A stretch of DNA of 64,000 nt from Magnolia sinica (lineage: Eukaryota > Streptophyta > Magnoliopsida > Magnoliales > Magnoliaceae): contig NC_080581.1 in NCBI RefSeq assembly GCF_029962835.1, forward strand, positions 23,388,001-23,452,000, in the 5' to 3' direction. Shown piece by piece: positions 11,363-22,600 of the stretch (positions within the stretch are counted from its first letter, which is position 1; each line of letters opens with the position of its first letter). The translations under genes and the position numbers were made by a program. The notes under the pieces were generated by a model that made no database searches, was not told the origin of the DNA, and saw nothing but the letters and a program-made list of their open reading frames with translations.

Positions 11363-12545
11363 GAATGAGAAAGAAGGCTAAACATGTCCATCAATCATGT
11401 CTTCGGGAATTTGGTAAGATTCCCCATTCAAATGAATCCGGATCCTTTGCTGGCCATAAATCTTATTTCCTATATTACGATAGGTCAATGTCAATGAATA
11501 TTATCACTGACGTTATTAGCATTACTGTACTAAATGGTGCCTGATGATGTGTCTCAATTAAATTAAAACAAACAGCATTTTCACGGTGTGACAGTAATAG
11601 GAATCGACCTCATTGATTTCAAATACAAGAAATACATCAAATGTACACATGGCAGGACGCACCCCATCCAGCACTTTCGTACTGCAAGTGGCACGCCTTC
11701 CAGCGGCCATACCACGATAATCATGCGTCGAGTTTACCTTGAAAATGTAGCCGCATAAATCGACGGATTTGTCCTTTTCAATGCGGGTCTGGACGGAGTG
11801 CGCCCCTGGCCGCCTCCCTTCCCATCTAACGTTCTCCTCCTCACCGAACTTTCCTCGTCTCATTCTCTCCGCACGCGACGGAGATGGTAGAGATGCATCG
11901 CGACAAGCATGCCAATTTTACAAGAGTAGTTAAAATGATCATATCGGCCACAATTTTGAATTGAATGTGGACCGTCAGTCATTTTTCACATGTAATAATA
12001 GACCAGTTATTGAATTTGCATGCCTGAATTTTGGATCAGGACATGATCTCATGAGGACCTACCTGATGAATGGTCCTGATCTCTCTCACAGATACCAGGT
12101 CGGCACAGCCACGACTTTTCACCATCTCCACGCCTCTAGTTCCGTTACAGGGCTTCCCTCTACGTGGATGAACTAAGAATCCAAATTACAGACGCCATCT
12201 TCAAGAGCGAATCACAAACGCTCCACGTATACTTAAGTAGACACATGTATTGGATCCGGGACGTTCATCTGATGGCAACTTTACTACATCTGTCTCATAC
12301 TAAAATTCAGGCAGGTCCACCAATAGGGTGATCAACAGATGCGCTTTGAATATGGACCATCAGTTATCATTTTGCTGACCGTCGATTTATTTATAAACTT
12401 GCACCATCCATTTTCATGTATTGAAATAGCTTGCACCCAGTTATCACGCAAAGAACATCCCAGATCCCACACACATATGCCACATTGGAACGTACGGTGC
12501 GTCTGTATCTGCAGCGCATGTGTCAAACTCCACCCACATTGGTAC
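11363..12545. other. Spacer with one weak minus-strand frame
   Basis: Mostly unassigned. A minus-strand frame at 11558-11863 (101 residues, 'KDKSVDLCGYIFKVNSTHDY') has mixed composition more like a protein than the repeat-derived frames, but no family was recognised and no splice partners were found. Two imperfectly repeated passages on the + strand (around 11961-12000 and 12350-12420, both starting near 'gaccgtcagt'/'gaccatcagt') suggest old repeat DNA. Confidence 0.35.
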
Positions 12546-12992
12546 TGTGTTGACGTGGTAAAGTTGTATACCCCACCATGATGTAATGGTTATATCCACA
12601 CCGTCCATTGATTTTCCATATCAATTTAGGGCATGAACCTAAAAATGTAGGGATCCAAAGATCAAATGGACCACAACACAGAAGATAGTGAGACAATGAC
12701 GCCAACCGTTGAAGCTTATCTAGGGCCGACCATGATGTTTATTTTACATTCAGCTTCTTTATAAGGTCACGCAGACCTAAACCGACGGAAAACACAAATA
12801 TCAACTTGATCAAAGCTTACATGTACACTAAAAAGTTTTCAATCCATGTTGCTTCTTGTGGTGTGGCCCACTTGAGCTTTGAATCTGTTATTTTTTAAGT
12901 ATGTCCTGAAATAACAGTAAAAATAGATGGTCGTGCGTGGAGATAACACAAACATCATTTTAAGGCTCACGTGAATTTGCCACGCCAACATA
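12546..12992. repeat. Fold-back repeat with GTGTTGACGTGG termini
   Basis: The outer inverted repeat is 'tgtgttgacgtggtaaagtt' on the left and 'gaatttgccacgccaacata' on the right. The core is the common fold-back unit, with 'accccaccatgatgtaatgg' and 'atccacaccgtccattg' on the left and a decayed mirror near 12900-12960. It is the third distinct terminal module seen around the same core in this window. Confidence 0.65.
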
Positions 12993-13109
12993 TTACTCCC
13001 CCATTCTTACTCCACGCGTGTCGTGACTTGTCAGGTCGGATTCAGTACAAATATATGAGATGGCATACAGTACAAAGCTTTCCGGGTTAAGCTGAACACA
13101 CAACGGTGT

Positions 13110-13540
13110 ATAAGGTGCTATTGAATGAAATCCAATCCGTTCATCATGTGCATTCCGTCATTTCCTACTTGATTAGCAAAACTTAATTCGATCCAAGATA
13201 TGTGGGCCACACCATACAAAATCAAGACGAGAACATTTAAAATTACACATTGTGGCCCATATGAGTATTTTAATGGCATGAATTTTATTGTATCCATCCA
13301 TCCTGCTGGGGTAAATCTTATGGATGGATGTGATGACGTATAAATTACATTGCGTGACCGACAAACAATCTGAAATGTCTCTAGCAGTCTTCGTCTCCAT
13401 CCTACTTTTCCATATAGTGTGGCCCACCTGAGTGTTAATATAACTGATTTTCGAATGCCGACAAGAAAATGAAGCGTGTCACAAGATGGACGGTTTGGAT
13501 GTGATGTTGGGCCCCACATATTGCGTTGTACGTTAAGCTA
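13110..13540. repeat. Fold-back-like repeat immediately upstream of the gene
   Basis: Related words ('atccaatccgttcatcatgt', 'tgtggcccacctgagtg', 'gatggacggtttggatgtg', 'ttgggccccacata') are arranged with mirrored ends at about 13120 and 13515. The central part differs from other copies and includes a local palindrome around 'tccatccatcctgctgggg...atggatggatg' (13292-13330). It ends only about 35 bp before the proposed TATA box, so it may form part of the promoter. Confidence 0.55.
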
Positions 13541-13575
13541 ACTTACAAAGCTTTGTAGTGGATCCCCTACGGGCA

Positions 13576-13582
13576 TATATAC
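13576..13582 (+). promoter_or_regulatory. Putative TATA box of the transporter gene
   Basis: The word TATATAC lies about 115 bases upstream of the chosen start codon. A start of transcription around 13605-13615 would give a 5' UTR of some 80 bases. The expected leader contains a GGA/GAA-rich tract at about 13617-13645, a common feature of plant 5' UTRs. No transcript data support this directly. Confidence 0.45.
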
Positions 13583-13691
13583 ACATCCTTCCCTGTCTAA
13601 AGCTGCTGAAAAACAGGGGAGGAGGAGGAGAAGAAGAAGAGAGGCAGAGCTGCGGAGTGACTGAAACCGTTGGATCTTCCGCACCACCTCA

Positions 13692-16600
13692 ATGCCAGTG
13701 CTGAAAGCAGGGAGCAGGCCACCATGGGTGGGCCTCGCAGCTGCAGTGTGGGTCCAGATAGCATCAGGCAACGGCTACAACTTCCCTCTCTATTCCCACT
13801 CCCTCAAATCCGTGTTGGGCTACAACCAGCAGCAGCTGACGATGCTCGGTGTCGCCAACGATATCGGCGAGAATATCGGCATACTTCCAGGCATCGTCTG
13901 CAACAAGTTCCCGCCGTGGGTCATGCTTTCGATCGGGACCGTCGCTTGTTTCGTCGGCTATGGCGTCCTGTGGCTGTCCGTCAGCCAGACTCTGTCCTTG
14001 CCCTACTGGGTGGTGAGATTTTTTTTTTTGAAATGTATTTTTTTATTGGTGGAATTGATATCTGTGCCAGCCGGGATTGAATTTCATACACAAACATTTC
14101 TCATTTTGGGAATTGAAATGGCACACAATTATCTATACCCCCACCATGATTGATTTTCGTATGCACCCATTTTCGACTTTTGGGAATTGAAATGATACAC
14201 AATTGTAGCAATTTTTTTTTTTTTTTGGATTTCATTTAGCTGGTGTTGGTGATGTTTGATTGAAGGATGTGCTTCTTTGGGTGGTTTTGGTGGGTTTTTA
14301 GTGATTTGGTATGTGGAGAGTCTATTCAATCGATCTGGATCGTTCGTTCTGTCCGGCCAGCTCTTTCGTGGGCTAGCGTGTGAAAATAACACCAATCGAT
14401 CTGGGTAGTTTTGGTGGGTTTTTAGTGAGTTGGTATGTCGAGAGTCTATTCAATTGATCTGGATGGTTGGTTCTGTCCGGTTAGCTCTTAGTGGGCTAGC
14501 GTGTGAAAATGACACCAGTCTGATGGATCCTGTTGTCTCTTGGTATCCTGCAAATTGGGTGGTTGGGATTGTTTTTGACAGAAAAGACAATCATTAATCT
14601 GGACCATTCATTCAGCTGGCCTGACCTCTCTAATCTAATCACTTTGGTCCTTTGATCCTACTAATTTCATCTGTGGCTTTTGAAATGGACAGTTGTAAAG
14701 AAAAGTTGCCATTTTCAGATGAAAAGGATTGTCTGTAACTTTTGCAGGGTGGCCCATAAAGTTTAGACTGGACCAGACGGATTGTCTAGATCCATCTGAT
14801 TTGGAGGAAATGTGGCCTTTTATATGTATTGATCCTGTTTTGGTTCTTTTGTGAGTTTTATGACTGTGAATTTCTTCTGTATTTCTATTGAGTTTCGCCT
14901 ACCCATTTCGAATCTTATTTTCCTTGTGATTTGGATGTATTGGTTATCGTTCCATCATTGCTGAAGTAGAAAGAAAGGTTGTATCTATCAAAGAGGGTGG
15001 GTTTGTATGTCAATCTCTTAGGGATTTTTGCACTGTTTTAAATAGCTTGTAGCATATAGTGTGTAATGTAAGCAACATGATACTTCTACATTTTTTATTA
15101 TATTAATAGGAAAAATATGGTACATAGTATAAATAAATATAAAAAATAGCAAAACTAAAACAGTGGTGTAGAAAAAAAAGTACCCTTCATTTTTTCAAGT
15201 AAAAGCATATTCAAAAGAAATTTATTTTTAGTTTTTTTGGAAAAATAACAACTCATTGCAATTAACATAAACAAATATAAACAATTCTTTTTTACTCTTT
15301 AGTGAAAAAAGACAACTACTCAAGTATCACTAGATGACTAAGCATGTAGTAGAAGTTATGTAACTGATTGTGGGGCCCACTGTGTGTAACTATGTATGCC
15401 ATCCAACCTGCGCATCACGTGAGTGCAGCTGTGATGATGGGATGCTGCAAAAGTTAGGGTATCCAATCACCAAGTAGGTCGCACTATAGAAACAATGGAT
15501 TGTCACTCTCAACTATAGTGTGGTGGCCCACATGATGTTTGGATCAACCTTGGTGGAGTATATAGGCTGGATACCGGGCCACAACATAGAAACAACGGAC
15601 AACCACCAGGAAAAGAAATCAGACCTCCAATCATCATGTGGGCCACACTATAGATAACAATGAACATCCACTCAAAAAGGACCATTGTAATGTGGTGGCC
15701 CACATGACGGATTGGATGAGTTTGATGCCATGCCATACACACACCATCGTAGGCACCATAGAAGAAACAGTTGTAGAACAAGCTTATTCTACAATGTTGC
15801 ATGGGAACTGGCCTCCCAAAGAGGAAAAAAAAAATGCTAAAAATACCCTAAAGCAATCAAAATGAAATAAAACTCATTTACTGAGATTAAGAGTAAGAAA
15901 CATACCTCTTTTTAGCTTTAAATCAATAAAAAAACCTAAATCTTGAGCTCCACTGCTCTACAACTATATGGATGTGAAATGGGGGAATCTCAAACTTCTC
16001 ATTTGATTGGGCGTCAATGCGCATGAAACTTTAGTTATAGAACCTTCTTGTAGGGATGATTACTCCCCCTGAATTTGATCTTTAATGGATGTCTGAACCA
16101 AGAGAATCAAATCACCGATTTTTTTTATTTTTTTATTTTTGGGGTCGAAGGTGTGTTCGGTAGCTTTCAAATAGCTTTTGTTTCCTAAAAGCTAGATTCT
16201 AATGTTAGTTTTACACTATTTACAATGGTTGTAACTCCCCCCATACATGTGGCATGCCTATACTTTATTGCCATGTGATTATAGTTGTGAATCTAGAGAC
16301 ATGCTCTATCCACAATCGAAATCAAAGTTTGGATGTTCGAGATAGTTGTAATTTAGTGCCACATATGAGGATGAGTCACCGCCATCTATAAATAGGTGTT
16401 GAATGTATATAACAACAAAACACACCAAAAGACTTAAGAAATGAAAGTAACACGTAGAGTACGCGACTTATGCTACATACTATGCATTGTATTGCATACG
16501 CAACACGCTATGCATCAAGTAGCTTACGCTACATAGTACTTATGCTATCTACCTACGCTAGTAGCATACGCCATGCACTATGCTATAAATGTTATTCAAA

Positions 16601-19600
16601 GCATTGGATTTTTGTGCTTTGGATGTTGGGATAAGATGTGGAGTTAGGAACATAATTTGATTGATTTATCTATACATGGCGTCTATTTATTTATTTATTT
16701 TTTTGCTTTTTCTTGAGGGATTCGTTTGACCTTCCCCTTTATTCGGTAGATTTTCGTTGAACATCAACCATTAAGGGATTGGTTGTAGTGATGTTGATTC
16801 AATGTAATCGTCTCTATTGTGACTACTCTTGAGTAATTGTGTCACTGTTGCTTCTCTAGTTTTAGCTAGTTATGGGTGTCATATGGCTTGAGAATTTACC
16901 AAAGTGAAATTTTTCATCAAATTTTCTTATGTATGATGTAGATTTTTTTACATTTTTTATTTTTCTTTTTTCTTTTCTTTTGTTTAGTGGTAGTAGATTT
17001 CTTCGTGTCACTATTTCTTCTCTTTTGGATATTATTACACCTTCCTCCCCACTAGCCGAACAAAAGCCACAACCTTGGTAGGAGCACTCTAGAACCAAGT
17101 CTTGAATGTATGATTTCTACTCTCACCCATTGGGATTTTTCAGAGGGCTTTGTAGAAATAGCAGATGGAGAACCGACTTGTTGATTTTCCACCCCATATA
17201 ATCCCTCTCCCCCATTATTGGAGTGCATCCTTGATGCTTTTTCTTGAAGCCTTATGAACTCCTATACTTCCTCATCTTGCAAATTCCCACGACAAGGAGG
17301 CATCCAAACCACAACACCATCACATAGGGAAAAGCATCAAGCAACTGGAACATTTTCCTCCGGAGAAAAGCGGGCTAGCCATGTTGCTAATATCTTGTTG
17401 CACCCAATGAAATAGCTTCCAACACCAAAATTTGATAAAGAGAAGAGTTAGAATTTCTCTGTGTAAAAAAGTCTAAAGAAGGAAGGAGATCGATAACATT
17501 TATCTTAGTTGCTAAAGAAGGAACAATACAATCAGATGTTCCACCTCTTATGCAAAAGCTCCTTCATGAATATCAAGACTTGGTGCCTTAACAACTCTCA
17601 GCTAGAGTTAGAAGAATATTAAACACTATATTGACTTGGTGCTAGGTTTGAACATGTTGAATATGTTGGAAATAATGTGTTGAAAATAGTAGATAATATT
17701 CGGAAAATCAGAAAATTAAATAATAAAATAAAGTAAGAAAAGATGACTTATTTGTTTGAGTTGAGGTGTGACTGGCTCACTCGGCTTGAAACCAAATTTG
17801 TCCTCCTTGGACTGTGTCCCAAGTGTAAAAGGAATCTTGGACAGTTGACCTCCAGGATATAACGACTATTACCCGATCCCAGCAGTGCACTCGTTGTTCA
17901 TGGGCTCGAACTAGCGTGTATAACCGAAGTGAGTTCAACAAATTCAGTTGGCAAAACAACATTGAACCAGAGACATTTTGAAGAACTAGAGAGAAATCGT
18001 TGTTTTTTTAAATAAATTATTCGGAAAAGGAGTAGGTTTATATATAGATCACGATTATGAGCTTAAAGTATCGTTTCAAATGGGTTAGGTCCATTGGGTT
18101 TGAACCCAATTGATGCGACCACCCGAACAGACGCATCCCTGGTTCGAAATTCGTGCAAAACAGACAGGTGTGAGTATACTCGCGTAGTACAAAACAAAAC
18201 CATTCGTGTGAGTGTACTCTCACTCCTCACATAGACCCGGACCCGGCCCGGAACAGAGTGCATGCATGCACGGCTATGGTTCGGCTCGGCGCACGCACGC
18301 ACGTGTGGTCAATGGCATAGGTTCAGGCTAATGGCATAGTCCCCCCATTGGACTGAATTCACATGCCCCCTAAGAAGGGGCTCAAGACCCATGCAAAACT
18401 TCTCTCTTATATATTTGGGTTTTTCTTTGGTCTTTTCCGATGTGGGACAAGAGATACACTAAAAATAAAACACTTTTTAAAACAAGAAATAAGGAAAATT
18501 TCAAATTTTTAAAACACTTTATTTTAAAATCCTTTTAAAATACAACAGAATAATGCGCATTACCAAATGAGTCTAGCCAAACAAGCCGAACTCTTACCTA
18601 TTAGATGGTCTAGCATAAAGAAGCTCAAAAGAAGAAAGAGAGAAAGAAGTGAAAGAAGGATATCAAAGAGAGCAGAGTCAAATACTGGTAAGATGCAAAT
18701 GAACATCACTGCGAGAAGATATGTAAAGAAGGTGATTTGGTTATGATTTGTCTCCATAATGAAAGGTTTCCAAGGGGAACTTACAATGAGCTCAAGTCCG
18801 AGAAAGTTGGGTTACAATGCCTATGAGAATTTGCCAGGTGACTTGGATACTTCGCCATCATTCAATGTGATAGATTTGTTTGAGTATATCACGGCAAGCC
18901 ACTTGATGTGCAAGACAAAGTTATTGCACAATGGTCAAATAACTCCTAGAGAAGCAAAAAGAAGAATTTGAACAAGTGTTACAGATGAAGACCATTAACA
19001 CTTGATGAGGTCAATACAAACAATACTTGGTGAAATGGTAGAACAAGCCCTATTTGAATGAACATGGTTCACGGGCAACAAATTGAAAAAGATTGGATTT
19101 GGACCTCTATTACTTGTATGAAGCGTCTAACTCGTGAAGTTAAGTTCTCTCCAACCCAAGAGAATAATGAAGGCCCAAAGCCCACCATAGGACCAATATG
19201 TGTTGAATTTTAGGCTAGTCGTTGCTAGTTTCGGGGGCTTAATGTCGAAGTCTACATTTCAATGTACTTAGACGATAGGTGGCTAGTGTGGAAGATATGA
19301 TTGAAGAATTTGGGAGATGCATTTTCACTATTTTAGGCCAAATCTTCTTGGATTATTGTTATCTTAAATAAATTAGATTGATTTGAAATCAATCTAATAC
19401 CGACTCCTCCCGGAATTGCGTTATCGGATTGGAGGCGTAGAGCAATTGACATTTTCTGAGTTTGTGAGTTTTCTGAAGTACTTGTAAGAGAAGAAATTTG
19501 AATTATTAATAAAGTTTTTTCTCCCCTTCTACTCGAATATTTCTTGTGAATGTACACGTGTTCATTTCTTTGTGATTTGGTTATCGAGATTTCATTGACT

Positions 19601-22600
19601 CGATAGCTGGGTTGCATCAGGAGTCAAGTGGAAAAAGAAGGAAAACACTAGATCTATTGAGAAAACTTGCAATAAACTTGGGGGCAATGCATTTAGTCCT
19701 CACATAGTGTAGATGAATATCTAAATAAAAAAGTTAAAGTTTCATCAACTCGCTAGCAGTGATAGTCTCAAATGACCATCTTCTTTATAGGTGCAACTCA
19801 TGGAAAATGAATAATGTCCTTCAAAAAGGCCCAAGTCCTTCACTTAGTTGCAAGATCTTTCTAAATAGGTGCCACTCCCTCTTCATATGATGCTTCGGAC
19901 TTGTCGTCCAGCTCCCACTTCTTGTCATTTATACTTGATAACTTCTCTTCACACTTCATGCAATTATAGTCCTTCACCGATGAGTCATTCCTTCAATAAA
20001 TGCCATTAGTGATGTCATACCGTGAGGAACATAAGGGCTCCCTGATTCACTTAGGGAAGTTTGATATGCATTTCAACACCCAAACTTGACTGCACAAATA
20101 TTTGAAGGTATTATCTTTGAGCAGTTCTTACCATCCTTGTAGCCTAAATAAATTACATAAAGATCACCCTATAATAATTCTAACCAAATGGAAATCATAC
20201 ATATATGTTTGCCCTAGATATTGTTAGAAGCCTTCTGGACTAAATCAGAATGTTGAATTCCACATCTCCTACCCATAACCTTATGGTCCTCCCCTTTTAG
20301 CATAGTTTGCTTCAATTAGAAGGGTCTATCTCCCTCCCTCAAATACACATGGCACTCTGCCATAATCTACAGAGCCACCATGTGGACATCCATAGCCTAA
20401 AAGTCATGCCGGTTATGAAACCTGTCAATTTTTGTTTCTAACGATAATGAGAGTTTTGATTATATTAAAGCACCAAGGCAGCAACCAAAAGGGCTCAAAA
20501 TTGGGACGACTACAAATCTAACAAAATAGATAATGAGGAATCATCTATATAGAAAAGACACTTTGATTGATTCAACCTATGTATCTCTTGAAGAGGACCA
20601 AGCATGGGTTTGGTCGAGTGCCAAAGAGCATGTGAAGACCTCAAGCAAGCTGTGCAGGTAAGGAGTGTCATAAAGGCTGTGCGCTTACAAGTTGAATGGA
20701 ACAAACAGAAGTGCCCCACCCCATCATCTATCTACAAACAAGCACTTTAAGCTACTAGACATATAGATCTCTTAAAGAAGGACCGAGCATGGGTTTGGTT
20801 GGAATGCTAAAGATCATTTGAAAACCTCAAGCAAGTTGTTGCAGGTAAGAAGCATCTCATTGATTGTGCACTTACAAGTTGAGTGGAATGGCATAAGCTC
20901 CCCCCAATCATCTGTCTATAAAGAGGCATTTGAGCCTCTCCACTTATGGATGCCTTAAAGTAAAGGACCAGGTGTGACTTTGGTTGAAGTGCCGAAGAGC
21001 ATTTGAAGACCCAAGCAAGTTGCTGAGGGTAAGGAGCATCACACAGATTGTGAACTTGCAAGTAGAGTGGAAGCACTTTGAACCGTTCCACTTGCAGATC
21101 TCTTAAAGGACGGGCTTACTTGCATGATCCTTCCAGCCAGGTGTGCTCTTGCTTTGGATCGTGCTGCAGAGTCGTGCTTCTGCTCCTGCGTCCTAGCTGT
21201 ATATACTTAGACGCTTCCTTGCTCCTGTACTCGAATTTGTTGCTTCTCCGCTTCACATACAACTACAGGATCAAGCATGGGTTTGGTCAGAGGTGTGCCA
21301 AAAAGCATTTGAAGATCTCAAGCAGGCCTTCCCAATTAAGGAACATCACATGGAACACAAACTTGCAAGTCGTATGGAACAAACCAGCTCACATTGAAGA
21401 GCTTGACTTCTTGTTGTTAAACTATAATAAAGAAACAGTACCTGCTATTGTGTTGGTCATGTCTCTCAAGTGAAGGTTCCTTACTGCCGATGAAGAAGAG
21501 GCACTATATGTCTAGTTATTGTCATAAATAAATAAACCACACTAGTTAACTTGGCAGCACTCTCTCTCCTTTCTTTTCATTTCATGCTTCAGACTGCTCC
21601 AACAACACCCCTTGGAATGCTGAAGGACAGACGCTAAACTTCCCTCTCACTGAAGACCCCATAAAATCATGGGATAGAGGCTAGGCACGCCTCAATCTCA
21701 TTTCTTGGACTAACTGCACCCTCTTCTTGTTTTCATTCCAACACTCCCATCAGTTACGATAAACAGCAAAGGGGCATTAAAGTTCCTATTTCTTCCTATT
21801 ATACACAACAAAAACTCAATAAGAGCACTTTTTCTTATTCCACATGTATGTTGGAGCTCTAGCCATTCATGGAGGCACACATGCCAATATAGAAGACAGC
21901 AGATATTTAATCTTTCCATATGGTGCAATACACCCCTTAGATTTTGCCTAACAATAAGATTATTCCACAACTCACACTGACCTCATATTATCCAAATCGA
22001 TGTTTAACAGTGGGATGTATTCCTAATTATTAAAGAATAAGATCTCAGTGTAATTTCATACCAGATCTCTCATTTTTGTTTATCATCTGGACGTATTCCT
22101 GGATGTGTATGCCTGGACTCCGTGAGGCATATATTATTGATGAACCTTGGAGACCCTGCCGGCTTCCTCTTTTCTTTTGAGGGGAGTTAATTGAGACTCC
22201 GGTTGTGTTTGATGCTTGATATGTATGCAACATAGAAATGGGACATGTCACATATATTAACTCAAATAAAACTGACTAAATTGTGGAGCCTGCTGTGGTG
22301 TTGCAGTTTAAAATAGGATTGATTGGACAATCCTAACCTTTGATTCTTGGACACACATTATTCGAAATACAATGATTGGATATTCCCGTTTTAAACTGTC
22401 CAATAATGTCCAGCAATCTAATATTTAGATAATCAAATTAGAATAATTTTTTGGTTCACGATACGTCTAAACTGTTACCCATAATTTGTACAGTTTATTT
22501 TGAATTACTTGTACACCACATGTACAATTTATCAGTAATTTCTAACTGCATGTATATCATCTATCACTCTAAAATCAGATTGGTTGGACAACCCTAACCT

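Noticed and set aside
13670..14080. Alternative 136-residue frame overlapping exon 1
   Set aside because: The frame at 13692 gives the conserved family protein and joins exon 2 correctly. The overlapping frame has no homology and reads through the splice donor.
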